A DNA stretch of 64,000 nucleotides from Amycolatopsis granulosa (GCF_011758745.1 NZ_JAANOV010000001.1:2790001-2854000); one strand, 5' to 3'; counted from the first letter of the stretch, positions 1 through 9,216 are shown. Program-made: numbers and translations. Notes: a model not told the origin generated them from the sequence alone.

Positions 1-1028
1 CGGAGCTGAGCGCCGCGGTGCCGCACCGGGAGCCGGTCCGCACCTCGCGGCGCACCGGCCGGATGCGGACCGCGTTCCTCGGCGCCGGCAACTACGCGTC
101 CTCGATGCTGTTGCCGCACCTGGCGGAGCGGGCGGACGTCGAGCTGCGCCGCGTGGTCACCACGTCCGCGCTGTCCGCGGCGAACGCCAAGCGCAAGTTC
201 GGGTTCGCCGAGGCCGCCACCGACGTGGCCACGGCACTGGCCGATCCGGACATCGACGCGGTGTTCGTGGTGACCCGCCACAGCTCGCACGCCGAGCTGA
301 CCCGGCGCGCGCTGCTGGCCGGCAAGGCGGTGTTCGTGGAGAAGCCGCTGGCGCTGACCGAGGCCGAGCTGGGCAAGGTGCTCGGCGCGATCGAGGAATC
401 CGGCAACGACCGGCTGCAGGTCGGGTTCAACCGCCGGTTCGCGCCGCTGCTGCGGGACAGCGCCGGGCGCTTCGGCAGGCGGATCGGCCCGGCGTCGGTG
501 CGGTACCTGGTCAACGCGGGCCGCCTGGAGCACGGCAGCTGGTACGACCGGGCCGCCTCGGAGGGCACCCGGTTCACCGGTGAGGGCGGGCATTTCATCG
601 ACACGGTGAGCTGGCTGCTCGGCGAGGACCCGGTGTCGGTGTACGCGGCTGCCACGCCGGACCAGCAGGACCTGCAGATCCTGCTGCGGTACCCGGGTGG
701 CTCAACGGCGACGATCAGCTACACCACCAGCGGCGCGGCGGGCTTTCCGAAGGAGACGCTGGACGTCGCCGCGGACGGCAAGGTGCTCGCGTTCGACGAC
801 TTCGCCCGCGCTTCGGTGTACGCGCGCAAGCGCTGGACCAGCTCGCGCATCCCGCAGGGCCGGGACAAGGGTCAGCGCGCCGAGCTGGACGCGTTCGTCG
901 CGGCGGTCACCTCCGGCGGCCCGATGCCGGTGCCGCTGGAGTCGCTGGTCGCGACCACGCTGGCCACGCTCGCCGTGCAGACCAGTCTCGCCACCGGCGC
1001 GCCGGTCAAGATCGGGGCCCGCCCATGA
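1..1028 (+). CDS. Gfo/Idh/MocA oxidoreductase, 5'-truncated by window edge (probable C-terminal half of a bi-domain enzyme)
   Basis: NAD(P)-dependent sugar oxidoreductase, probably acting on a sugar or sugar nucleotide for the glycan. A Rossmann motif GAGNYASS lies about 20 residues after the first possible start (GTG at 18), followed by VEKPLALT, the Gfo/Idh EKP signature with its catalytic lysine. The frame is open back to base 3, and the GAGN(Y/F)ASS wording is typical of proteins in which an N-terminal zinc-alcohol-dehydrogenase domain is fused to a C-terminal Gfo/Idh domain. I infer the true start lies outside the window. The stop overlaps the next start as ATGA (1025-1028), so the lyase gene is translationally coupled. 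Confidence 0.85.
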   Translation, partial: ELSAAVPHREPVRTSRRTGRMRTAFLGAGNYASSMLLPHLAERADVELRRVVTTSALSAANAKRKFGFAEAATDVATALADPDIDAVFVVTRHSSHAELTRRALLAGKAVFVEKPLALTEAELGKVLGAIEESGNDRLQVGFNRRFAPLLRDSAGRFGRRIGPASVRYLVNAGRLEHGSWYDRAASEGTRFTGEGGHFIDTVSWLLGEDPVSVYAAATPDQQDLQILLRYPGGSTATISYTTSGAAGFPKETLDVAADGKVLAFDDFARASVYARKRWTSSRIPQGRDKGQRAELDAFVAAVTSGGPMPVPLESLVATTLATLAVQTSLATGAPVKIGARP

Positions 1029-2965
1029 CAGACCTGGGCTGGTACCTGCGGCGGCTTTCGCGGATGGGGCCGCGGGAAGCCGCCGGGCGCGCCGCGGACG
1101 TGCTGAACCGGCGCAGGCTGAGGCGGGCGCTGCCCGAGCCGTCCGCTCCCCTGCCCGGCCGCCGGTTCACCGCCGTGCTGCCTGCGGGCGTGCCGGTCCC
1201 GCCGGCCGCGCGGGTGCGGGTGCTGGCCACCGCGGACCGGCTGCTCGACGGCCACGCCGAGTACTTCGGCGTGCCGCGCGACGATCTGATCAACCCGGAC
1301 TGGTCGCTCGACCCGAAGACCGGCCGGCGCGCCCCGACGGACACCGTCGCGTTCGACATCCCCTACCGGGACGAGGACGTGGTCGGCGACATCAAGCAGA
1401 TCTGGGAGCCGTCCCGCCACCAGCACCTCACCGTGCTCGCCACCGCCTACGCGCTGACCGGCGAGGACCGGTACGCCGAGCGGGTCGCCGACCACCTGAA
1501 GTCGTGGTGGGCGGCCAACGCGCCGATGACGAGCGTGCACTGGGTCAGCGGGATCGAGCTGGGCATCCGGTTGCTGTCCTGGGTGTGGGTGCGGCGCCTG
1601 CTCGCCGCCTGGCCCGGCGCGGCCGGGCTGTTCGAGGACAACCCCGAGGCGCTGCACCAGATCTGGCACCACCAGCGCTGGCTGGCGACCTTCCCCAGCC
1701 GCGGGTCGTCGGCGAACAACCACGTCATCGCCGAGGCGGCCGGGCAACTGGCCGCGGCGCACGCGTTCCCGTGGTTCCCCGAGTCGGCGGCCTGGCGCTC
1801 GGCGGCGCTGCGGTCGCTGGCCGACCACCTGGACGCCAACACCTTCGGATCCGGGCTGAACCGCGAACTGGCCACCGAATACCACGGCCTGGTCCTGGAA
1901 CTGGGCCTGGCCGCGGCGGCGGAGGCGGGGCCCGCCGCACCGGACTCGCTGTGGCGGACGCTGCTGCGGATGACCGACGCGCTCGCGGCGGTGGTGGACG
2001 TCCGGCTGCGGCCGCCGCGGCAGGGCGACGGCGACGACGGCCACGGGCTGGTCCTCGACGGCCACGGCACCGACCGCTGGTCCTCGCTGTTGTCCACCGG
2101 CGACGCCGTGTTCGGCCGGCTGGACTGGTGGCCGCGTCCACGTGGGGACGACGTGCGCACCCCGCTGCTCGCCGCGCTGGCAGGGCGGCACGAGCTGCCC
2201 GGCCGCCCGGACACCCGGGCCGACCACTTCGCCGACGCCGGGCTGACCCTGCTGCGCACCCCGCCCGGCGACGGCCGCGCCGAAATCTGGTGCCGGTGCG
2301 ACGGTGGCCCGCACGGGTTCCTGTCGATCGCCGCGCACGCGCACGCCGACGCGCTGTCCGTGGAGGTGCGGCACGACGGCATCGACATCCTCGCCGACCC
2401 GGGAACCTACTGCTACCACGGGGAACCCGGGTGGCGCGCCTACTTCCGGTCCACCCTCGGCCACAACACGGTGCAGCTGGACGACACCGATCAGTCCACT
2501 TCGGGCGGTCCGTTCCTGTGGACCCGGCACGCCAGGAGCCGGGTGCTGGCCCGGCCGGGCGGCGGGGTGCCGCGCTGGTGCGCCGAACACGACGGCTACC
2601 GGCCGACCGTGCACCGCCGCACCGTCGAACTCGACCCGGCCGACCGCGCACTGCGCATCACCGACGAGATCACCGGCGGTCGGCAGCACCCGGCGCGGCT
2701 CGCGTTCCACCTCGGTCCGCGGGTGTCCGCGGAGCTGGCCGGGAACGCGGCCGTGCTGACCTGGACGGCGGGTGGCCGCGACGGAACGGCGATCCTCGAA
2801 CTGCCCGGCGGGCTCGCCTGGACCGCGCACCGCGGCCGGACCGCGCCCCCGCTCGGCTGGTACTCGCCCGGCTACGGCCGCCGCGAGCCGGCCACCACCC
2901 TGATCGGCAGCGGATGCACCGGGCGCGGCAGCGCGCTGGTCACCCTGCTGCGCTTCGCCCGCTAG
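1025..2965 (+). CDS. Heparinase II/III family polysaccharide lyase-like protein
   Basis: A 646-aa protein with an N-terminal alpha/alpha-toroid half and a C-terminal heparinase II/III beta-sandwich half. The C-terminal domain is marked by FLSIAAHAHADALSVEV (around residue 435), LADPGTYCYHG and GHNTVQLDD (around 478). Family members cleave uronic-acid polysaccharides by beta-elimination. No signal peptide is evident, which is common for homologues in exopolysaccharide loci. Pairing with a bi-domain oxidoreductase is a recurring arrangement in such loci, and here the two genes overlap by 4 bases. A role in trimming or editing the polymer is inferred; the substrate is unknown. Confidence 0.85.
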   Translation: MTDLGWYLRRLSRMGPREAAGRAADVLNRRRLRRALPEPSAPLPGRRFTAVLPAGVPVPPAARVRVLATADRLLDGHAEYFGVPRDDLINPDWSLDPKTGRRAPTDTVAFDIPYRDEDVVGDIKQIWEPSRHQHLTVLATAYALTGEDRYAERVADHLKSWWAANAPMTSVHWVSGIELGIRLLSWVWVRRLLAAWPGAAGLFEDNPEALHQIWHHQRWLATFPSRGSSANNHVIAEAAGQLAAAHAFPWFPESAAWRSAALRSLADHLDANTFGSGLNRELATEYHGLVLELGLAAAAEAGPAAPDSLWRTLLRMTDALAAVVDVRLRPPRQGDGDDGHGLVLDGHGTDRWSSLLSTGDAVFGRLDWWPRPRGDDVRTPLLAALAGRHELPGRPDTRADHFADAGLTLLRTPPGDGRAEIWCRCDGGPHGFLSIAAHAHADALSVEVRHDGIDILADPGTYCYHGEPGWRAYFRSTLGHNTVQLDDTDQSTSGGPFLWTRHARSRVLARPGGGVPRWCAEHDGYRPTVHRRTVELDPADRALRITDEITGGRQHPARLAFHLGPRVSAELAGNAAVLTWTAGGRDGTAILELPGGLAWTAHRGRTAPPLGWYSPGYGRREPATTLIGSGCTGRGSALVTLLRFAR

Positions 2966-2967
2966 CC

Positions 2968-2972
2968 GGAGG
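2968..2972 (+). promoter_or_regulatory. Ribosome binding site that decides the start of the beta-helix lipoprotein
   Basis: GGAGG directly abuts a TTG codon at 2973, too close to serve it, but sits 9 bases before the in-frame GTG at 2982. This favours GTG 2982 over the longer TTG-initiated frame. Confidence 0.6.
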
Positions 2973-2981
2973 TTGGACGCC

Positions 2982-4502
2982 GTGCCCGCACGATCGACGA
3001 CCCGGATCCGCCTGCTGCTGCCCGCACTGGCACTGCTGGCGGTGCCGGCGTGCACGTCCCCGCCGACCACGGCGAACACCGCGCACGAGGGCCCGCCGGA
3101 TCACGTCGCCGCGGTGTGCGGCCACGTCGAACCCGGGCCGGTGACCCCGCCCGCGGGCGCGGTCGTCGTGCACCCCGGCCTGCCCAACGACCTGGCCGTC
3201 CAGACCGCGGACCACCCGCCGGGCACCACGTTCTGGCTCGCGCCGGGCAGGCACGTCCTCGGCGACGACCAGTACGACCAGATCCAGCCGAGGAACGGTG
3301 ACGTCTACCTCGGCGCGCCCGGTGCGGTGTTCGACGGCCGCGGCGTCAACCGGTACGCCTTCGCCGGTTCCGGAGCGAACGTGACGATCAGCCACCTCGT
3401 GGTCACCGGGTTCAACGCGCCGGTCAACGAGGGTGTGGTCAACCACGACTCCGGTGACGGCTGGGTGATCGAGCACAACAGCATCGAGGACAACCACGGC
3501 GCCGGGCTGATGGCGGGCGCGCGCCAGCAGGTGCGGGGCAACTGCCTGCGCACCAACGGCCAGTACGCGATGAACGCTTACCAGGCCGGAGACCACATCA
3601 CCGGCCTCGTCGTCGAGGGCAACGAGATCACCGGCAACAACACCGACCACCTGGAGGAGCAGTACAAGGGTTGCGGCTGCACCGGCGGCATCAAGTTCTG
3701 GGCGGTCGACGGCGCCGACGTGCGCGGCAACTGGGTGCACGACAACCAGGGCACCGGGTTGTGGGCCGACACCGGCAACAACGACTTCCTCATCGAGGGC
3801 AACGTCATCGAGGGCAACGGCGGCTCCGCGATCATCTACGAGACCAGTTACAACGCGGTGATCCGCGACAACACGATCCGCCGCAACAACTGGGTCGACG
3901 GCCGCTCCTTCGTGGACAAGGGCGACACCTTCCCCGCCGCCACCATCTACATCTCCGAGTCCGGCGGTGAGCCGCGCGTCCCGGCGCGCACCGACAAGAT
4001 CGAGATCACCGGCAACGACCTGATCGACAACTGGTCCGGGGTCACGCTGTGGGAGAACGCGGACCGGTTCTGCAACAGCGCGGCGAACACCTCCACCGGT
4101 TACTGCACGCGCCTGGTGCGCGACGCGGCGACCTGCTCACAACCGGCCATCGCGACCCCGCCGCTGTACGGCGACTGCCGCTGGAAGACCCAGCGCGTCG
4201 ACATCCACCACAACCGGTTCTCCCTGGACCCCAAGGTGGTCGGCTGCACCGCGCTGTGCGGGCGGATGGCGGTGCTGTCCAACTACGGCACCTATCCGGA
4301 CTGGTCGCCCTACCGGGGCGAGGTGATCCGGCAGGCGATCACGTTCCACCAGGGCAACCAGTGGCACGACAACACCTACGCCGGGCCGTGGAGCTTCATG
4401 GCGCTCGACACCAACGGGGTGCTCGACACGCTGGCCTGGCAGGCGCCGCCCTACCAGCAGGACACCGGCAGCACCTTCACCGGCGGGACGGGCAGCCGAT
4501 GA
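2982..4502 (+). CDS. Right-handed parallel beta-helix repeat lipoprotein
   Basis: A 506-aa protein from GTG 2982. The N-terminus is a basic stretch, a hydrophobic core and LAVPAC, a plausible lipobox, so it is probably an exported lipoprotein. The body is a run of beta-helix rungs of the NosD/pectate-lyase kind (for example VRGNWVHDNQGTGLWADTG, IEGNVIEGNGGSAIIYETS). Such folds bind or cleave polysaccharides (lyases, epimerases, hydrolases). Several Cys residues lie toward the C-terminus and may form disulfides. It sits 16 bases after the heparinase-like gene and overlaps the next gene at 4499-4502. The specific activity cannot be told from sequence. Confidence 0.8.
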   Translation: MPARSTTRIRLLLPALALLAVPACTSPPTTANTAHEGPPDHVAAVCGHVEPGPVTPPAGAVVVHPGLPNDLAVQTADHPPGTTFWLAPGRHVLGDDQYDQIQPRNGDVYLGAPGAVFDGRGVNRYAFAGSGANVTISHLVVTGFNAPVNEGVVNHDSGDGWVIEHNSIEDNHGAGLMAGARQQVRGNCLRTNGQYAMNAYQAGDHITGLVVEGNEITGNNTDHLEEQYKGCGCTGGIKFWAVDGADVRGNWVHDNQGTGLWADTGNNDFLIEGNVIEGNGGSAIIYETSYNAVIRDNTIRRNNWVDGRSFVDKGDTFPAATIYISESGGEPRVPARTDKIEITGNDLIDNWSGVTLWENADRFCNSAANTSTGYCTRLVRDAATCSQPAIATPPLYGDCRWKTQRVDIHHNRFSLDPKVVGCTALCGRMAVLSNYGTYPDWSPYRGEVIRQAITFHQGNQWHDNTYAGPWSFMALDTNGVLDTLAWQAPPYQQDTGSTFTGGTGSR

Positions 4503-5728
4503 GCGCCGGCACGTTCCTCCCGCGCGCCGGACCGGGCTCCGCCGCGGAGACCTTCCCCCGGCTGCTGCCGGCGATCTGGGGGCTGCTGGTGTTCAACACC
4601 CTCGGTTCGCAGGGCGGTCAGCTGCTGATCACGCTACCCCGCACGGTCGTGCAGGTGGCCACGATGGGCTCGATCGTCGCCGCGTTCGGGCTGGCGCTGG
4701 TCATCAACCCGCGGGTGCGGATCCGGCCGAGCGCGTTCCTGTTCCTGCTCACCCTGCTGCTGGCGTCGAGCATCGCCGGCAGCGTCCGGCTCGAAGCAGG
4801 CTGGGGCTCGTTGTTCCGCTGCTTCCGGCTGACGTTGTTCGTCGCCACGCTGTGGCTGATCAGCCCGTGGATGGGGCACGCCGTCCGGTTCATCCGCATG
4901 CACCTGCGGGCCTTGATCGTGGTGCTGGTCCCGGTCGGGATCGGCCTGTTCATCTCGCCGGGCAACGCCCTGCCGGCGAGCAACCAGGGCCGCCTGAGCG
5001 GCACCTTGTGGCCGATGACGGCGCCGCAGGTGGGCGCCTACAGCGCGATCGTCGCCGGGCTGGTCGTGCTGCTGTGGATGACGCAGGAGACCGACGGCCG
5101 CACGGTCGCCCTCGTCGCCGGTCCGGCGTTCGGCATGCTGGTGCTGAGCCACACCCGCACCGCGATGCTCGGCGTCGTGGTCGCGCTGGCCGTCGCCGGG
5201 CTGTCGGTGTTCCTGACCAGCCTGCGGGCCCGCAAGGCGTTCACCGTCGCCGCGGGTATCGCCGCGCTGGCCGCGATCCCGCTCGGCCCGCTGGTGCAGG
5301 CGTGGATGCTGCGCGGCCAGGACCAGGAGGCGCTGAGCAACCTCACCGGGCGGACGAAGGTGTGGGACGCGCTGCTGACCGAGCCGCGCGGCTGGTTCGA
5401 GCAGGTGTTCGGCACCGGGCTGTCCAACAAGTCCTTCAACGGCCTGCCCATCGACAGCGGCTGGCTCGCGGTCTACCACGAGCAGGGCTGGCTCGGGGTC
5501 GTGCTGGTGGCGCTGTTCGTGCTGACGCTGGTGATCGTCGCGTTGTCGCGCCCCCCGTCCCCGTCGCGGGCGTACGCGATCTTCCTGATCACCTACTGCC
5601 TGGTCGCCTCCTACACCGAGGTCGGTATCGGGGATGCCTCGCCGTACCTGCTGCACCTCTTCGTCGCCGCCGGATTGCTGTCCGCGCCGCGCGGAATTCC
5701 ACAACGGACGGTCACCGGATGGCCGTAA
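4499..5728 (+). CDS. O-antigen ligase / Wzy-like polysaccharide polymerase family membrane protein
   Basis: A 409-aa polytopic membrane protein with roughly ten hydrophobic segments and a large extracytoplasmic loop before the last helices (NLTGRTKVWDALL to the EQGWLG region). The GR.xxW motif in this loop and SHTRTAMLG are typical of the O-antigen ligase (Wzy_C, PF04932) family. It would ligate or polymerise lipid-linked glycan at the outer face of the membrane. The start ATG overlaps the previous stop (ATGA at 4499). Ligase and polymerase cannot be separated by sequence alone. Confidence 0.8.
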   Translation: MSAGTFLPRAGPGSAAETFPRLLPAIWGLLVFNTLGSQGGQLLITLPRTVVQVATMGSIVAAFGLALVINPRVRIRPSAFLFLLTLLLASSIAGSVRLEAGWGSLFRCFRLTLFVATLWLISPWMGHAVRFIRMHLRALIVVLVPVGIGLFISPGNALPASNQGRLSGTLWPMTAPQVGAYSAIVAGLVVLLWMTQETDGRTVALVAGPAFGMLVLSHTRTAMLGVVVALAVAGLSVFLTSLRARKAFTVAAGIAALAAIPLGPLVQAWMLRGQDQEALSNLTGRTKVWDALLTEPRGWFEQVFGTGLSNKSFNGLPIDSGWLAVYHEQGWLGVVLVALFVLTLVIVALSRPPSPSRAYAIFLITYCLVASYTEVGIGDASPYLLHLFVAAGLLSAPRGIPQRTVTGWP

Positions 5729-5781
5729 CGGACACCGTGGTCCCCGCGACCTCAAGACATCCCAGGAGAGGTGGTCGAACC

Positions 5782-6969
5782 GTGAGCCAGCCAGGGGTTC
5801 TGCTCGACCGGGACGGCACGATCATCGTCGACAGCGGGTACGTCGGCTCGGTCGACCGGGTCGAGTTCATCGACGGATCCATCGCCGCCATCGCCGCGCT
5901 CAACCGCGCGGGCATCCCGGTCGCCGTGGTGACCAACCAGGCCGGGGTGGCGCGCGGCTACTACGGCATCGCCGACGTGGAACAGGTCCACAAGCACATG
6001 ATCGCCGAGCTGGCGCGGCACGGCGCGCACGTCGACCTGTGGCTGTTCTGCCCGTACCACCCGGACGGCGTCGTCGAGGCGTTCGCGCGGCGCAGCGCCG
6101 ACCGCAAGCCCGGGCCGGGCATGGCGCTGGCCGCGGCCGAGGCGCTCGACCTGGACCTCTCCGCGTCCTGGGTGGTCGGCGACAGCCCGTCCGACGTCGG
6201 GCTCGCCCGCGCGGTCGGCGCCACGCCGCTGCACGTCGGGCCGCCGGGGTCGGCGGTGACCGGCGTCCAGGCGTTCCCGGATCTCGCCGCCGCCGTGGGG
6301 TTCATCCTCGGCGGCGCGGCCGTGCCGCAACCGGTGCCGCGGCGGGCGCCGAAGTTCCCGGCCGCGCGGTTCCACCGGGCCGACTCCTACGGCGGCGCGT
6401 ACGTCGCCGAGCTGTCCCGGGCGTTCGCCACCGTCGACCTGGAGCAGGTGAGCCGCGCGGCGAAGATCCTGGACACCGCCTACGACTCCGATGCGGCCGT
6501 GTTCGCCTGCGGCAACGGCGGTTCCGCGTCGATCGCCAACCACCTGCAGTGCGACCACGTGAAGGGCGTGCGCAACGGGACCGGTGTCACCGCGCGGGTG
6601 CAGAGCCTGAGCACCAACGTGGAGTTGTTCAGCGCGATCGCCAACGACCTGGGATACGAGCACGTCTTCGAATACCAGTTGCAGTCCCAGGCACGGCCGG
6701 GCGACGTGCTCATCGCCGTGTCGTCGTCCGGCCGCTCACCGAACATCGTGCGGGCGCTGGACTGGGCGACGGCACACGGCCTGCGGACCATCGCGCTCAC
6801 CGGGTTCGAGGGCGGGCCGGCGCGGCGCCGCGCCGAGGTCGCCATCCACGTCGGCTCCGCCAACTACGGCGTCGTCGAAGACGCCCACCAGGCGTGCATG
6901 CACCTGCTGGCCCAGTACGTCCGACAGTCGAGGATGACCCCAGATGCCGTTGCCGCCCAGACGTTCTGA
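5782..6969 (+). CDS. gmhB-gmhA: Fused D-glycero-D-manno-heptose 1,7-bisphosphate phosphatase (GmhB) and sedoheptulose-7-phosphate isomerase (GmhA)
   Basis: A 395-aa two-domain enzyme. The N-terminal HAD domain has DRDGT (residues 9-13), VVTNQAG, RKPGPGM and GDSPSD (about 133), as in GmhB and HisB-N. The C-terminal SIS domain has CGNGGSAS (about 243), SSSGRSPN and EDAHQACMHLL, as in GmhA. The family reactions are isomerisation of sedoheptulose 7-phosphate and removal of the 7-phosphate from heptose 1,7-bisphosphate. GmhB normally binds zinc with a CxH...CxC loop; here FCPYHP is kept but the second CxC is absent. The GmhA catalytic Glu position appears to be Asp. GTG 5782 is chosen because AGGAGAGG lies at about 5763-5771; ATG 5719, in the same frame, would overlap the upstream gene. 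The missing kinase and nucleotidyltransferase are encoded downstream. Confidence 0.88.
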   Translation: MSQPGVLLDRDGTIIVDSGYVGSVDRVEFIDGSIAAIAALNRAGIPVAVVTNQAGVARGYYGIADVEQVHKHMIAELARHGAHVDLWLFCPYHPDGVVEAFARRSADRKPGPGMALAAAEALDLDLSASWVVGDSPSDVGLARAVGATPLHVGPPGSAVTGVQAFPDLAAAVGFILGGAAVPQPVPRRAPKFPAARFHRADSYGGAYVAELSRAFATVDLEQVSRAAKILDTAYDSDAAVFACGNGGSASIANHLQCDHVKGVRNGTGVTARVQSLSTNVELFSAIANDLGYEHVFEYQLQSQARPGDVLIAVSSSGRSPNIVRALDWATAHGLRTIALTGFEGGPARRRAEVAIHVGSANYGVVEDAHQACMHLLAQYVRQSRMTPDAVAAQTF

Positions 6970-6973
6970 CCGC

Positions 6974-8107
6974 ATGCGCGTCGCGATCAACCTGCTCACC
7001 GACGACCCGGGCAACCCGTCGGGCGCGCACTGGTTCTGGACGCGCGTCATCCCGGAGATGGCGAAGCTGCTCACCGAGGGCGAGTCGTTCCACCTGATGG
7101 TGAGCCCGCGGTCCCGGCCCACGCACTCCGGCTACGGACCGGGCGTGGAGTACCTCACCTACCCGTGGTCCAACGAGAAGCGCAACCTGCGCACGCTGTC
7201 GGAGCACCTGTATTCGCCGCTGCGCCTGCCGCTGGGCCGGATCGACGTGCTGAACACGCTGATGGCCCCGATCGTCCGGTCCGCGCCGAAACTCGTGGTG
7301 CACATCAAGACGCTGCACGCGTACACCACCCCGCACGCCATCTCGCCGCCCGCGCGGCTGTACCGGCAGCTGAGCTACCCGCGCACCGGGCGGCTGGCCG
7401 ACGCGATCATCCTGAACTCGCGCAGCCTGGTCGACGAGGTCCAGCGGTACCTGGCGGTCGATCCGGCGAAGATCCGGCTCATCCCGGAGGCGGTGGACCA
7501 CGACCTGTTCCGGCCCGGGGACCGGGACGAGGCGTTCGCGCACCTGTCGGCCCGCTACGGCGTGCGCGGGCAGTTCGTGCTGTTCGTGTCGTCGCTGTGG
7601 CCGTACAAGAACTGCGAGGGCCTGATCCGCGCGTTCGCGGCGGCGAAGTCCGATCTGGGCGGCCGGCAACTGGTCGTCGTCGGCCCGGGCCGCGACGTCG
7701 AGTACGTCGGGCAGCTCAAGTCCCTGGCGGCACGGCTCGGCGTGGCCGGCGACATCGTGTGGGTGGGCGGGGTGCCGCTGGCGGAGACCGTGCAGTTCTA
7801 CCGCGCGGCGGACGTGTTCGTGTACCCGTCGCACAACGAGACGTTCGGCCTGCCGATCCTGGAGGCGATGGCGTGCGCGTGCCCGGTGGTCACCTCGAAC
7901 GTGACCGCGATGCCGGAGACGGCCGGCGGTGCGGCGCTGCTGGCCGACCCGGCGGACACCGGCTCCATCGCCGACGCGATCGTCAAGGCGTGCGGCCCGG
8001 AGGGCGAGCGGCTGCGGGCGCGCGGGCCGGCACGCGCCGCCGCGTTCACGTGGGCGGCCACGGCGAAACGCACGCTCGACGTCTACCGGGAGGTGCACGC
8101 CCGATGA
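6974..8107 (+). CDS. Glycosyltransferase family 4
   Basis: A 377-aa GT-B glycosyltransferase. The N-terminus MRVAINLLTDD resembles the start of the acceptor domain. The C-terminal nucleotide-sugar domain has LFVSSLWPYKN, WVGGV and SHNETFGLPILEAMACACP (about residue 286), the retaining GT4 E-x7-E signature. It probably transfers a GDP- or UDP-sugar onto the lipid-linked glycan; given the pathway around it, GDP-heptose is a candidate donor (inference). An upstream ATG at 6944 would overlap the fusion gene; ATG 6974 fits the family N-terminus better. Its stop overlaps the next start (ATGA 8104-8107). Confidence 0.85.
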   Translation: MRVAINLLTDDPGNPSGAHWFWTRVIPEMAKLLTEGESFHLMVSPRSRPTHSGYGPGVEYLTYPWSNEKRNLRTLSEHLYSPLRLPLGRIDVLNTLMAPIVRSAPKLVVHIKTLHAYTTPHAISPPARLYRQLSYPRTGRLADAIILNSRSLVDEVQRYLAVDPAKIRLIPEAVDHDLFRPGDRDEAFAHLSARYGVRGQFVLFVSSLWPYKNCEGLIRAFAAAKSDLGGRQLVVVGPGRDVEYVGQLKSLAARLGVAGDIVWVGGVPLAETVQFYRAADVFVYPSHNETFGLPILEAMACACPVVTSNVTAMPETAGGAALLADPADTGSIADAIVKACGPEGERLRARGPARAAAFTWAATAKRTLDVYREVHAR

Positions 8108-9216
8108 GGATCCTGGTCACCGGCGGTGCCGGGTTCATCGGGTCGCACACCTGCGACCGGCTCACCGAGCTGGGGCACGAGGTGATCGTGCTGGACGCGC
8201 TCGCGCCGCCGGTGCACCGCGGCGGTCCGCCGGAGCACCTCACGCCCGGCGTGGAGTTCTACGAAGGCGACGTGCGCAACCGCGACCTGATGCGCAACCT
8301 GATGCGCCGGGTGGACGCGGTGTACCACCTCGCCGCACACCAGGACTACCTGCCGGACTTCGCGAAGTTCACCGACGTCAACGTCACGTCCACCGCGATG
8401 ATCTACGAGATCGCCGTGGCCGAGAAGCTCGACCTGGCCCGCGTCGTGGTGGCGTCCTCGCAGGCCGCGATGGGCGAAGGGCTGTACCGGTGCACGGTGC
8501 ACGGTGAGCAGACCCCGGACATGCGGCCGGAGTCCCAGCTGCGCGCGGGCCGCTGGGACATCGGGTGCGCGGTGTGCGGTGAACCGCTGGAGATGCTGCC
8601 CACGCCGGAGCGGATCGCGAACCCGCAGAACGCCTACGGGATGTCCAAGCACGGCGAGGAGGTCGTGGCGGTCAACCTCGGGCGCCGCTACGGGATCCCG
8701 ACCGTCGCGTTGCGCTACAGCATCGTGCAGGGGCCGCGGCAGTCGGTGTACAACGCCTACTCCGGCGCGTGCCGCATCTTCAACCTGCACTACCTGCTCG
8801 GTGGCGCGCCGACCCTGTACGAGGACGGGCAGGCGATCCGCGACTACGTCAACATCCACGACGTTGTCGACGCGAACGTGCTGGTGCTCACCGACGACCG
8901 CGCGGCCGGGCGGGTGTTCAACGTCGGCGGTGGCGCCGGGTACACCACGCGGGAGTTCGCCGAGATCGTGCGCCGGCAGTACGGATCGGACCGGCCGGGC
9001 CGGATCAGCGGCGAGTACCGCTTCGGCGACACCCGGCACATCACCTCCGGCATCGACGCGCTCGGGCAGCTGGGCTGGTCGCCGAAGCGGACCCCGGCCG
9101 ACTCCGTCGCCGAGTACGCCGGGTGGCTGCGGGATCTGCCCGGCCTGGACGACATCCTGGCCGGGGCGGACGCGACGATGCGCTCGCTCGGCGTGGTCCG
9201 CAAGGCGGCAACGTGA
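8104..9216 (+). CDS. NAD-dependent epimerase/dehydratase (extended SDR) with zinc-knuckle-like insert
   Basis: A 370-aa extended SDR. NAD-binding GGAGFIGS lies at residues 7-14, catalytic YGMSK at about 178, and the Ser region is SSQAAMGEG. An insertion between these holds CTVH at about 130 and CAVC at about 155, a possible Zn site (CxxH...CxxC). A similar Cys-containing insert is characteristic of WbiB-type dTDP-L-rhamnose 4-epimerases and relatives. The likely job is epimerising or dehydrating the sugar nucleotide made by this locus. It is embedded by 4-base overlaps on both sides (ATGA at 8104, GTGA at 9213). The exact substrate is unknown. Confidence 0.82.
   Translation: MRILVTGGAGFIGSHTCDRLTELGHEVIVLDALAPPVHRGGPPEHLTPGVEFYEGDVRNRDLMRNLMRRVDAVYHLAAHQDYLPDFAKFTDVNVTSTAMIYEIAVAEKLDLARVVVASSQAAMGEGLYRCTVHGEQTPDMRPESQLRAGRWDIGCAVCGEPLEMLPTPERIANPQNAYGMSKHGEEVVAVNLGRRYGIPTVALRYSIVQGPRQSVYNAYSGACRIFNLHYLLGGAPTLYEDGQAIRDYVNIHDVVDANVLVLTDDRAAGRVFNVGGGAGYTTREFAEIVRRQYGSDRPGRISGEYRFGDTRHITSGIDALGQLGWSPKRTPADSVAEYAGWLRDLPGLDDILAGADATMRSLGVVRKAAT

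Noticed and set aside
697-3144. 815-aa frame across the oxidoreductase, lyase and lipoprotein genes
   Set aside because: It overlaps two well-supported genes and has the composition of an out-of-frame translation.
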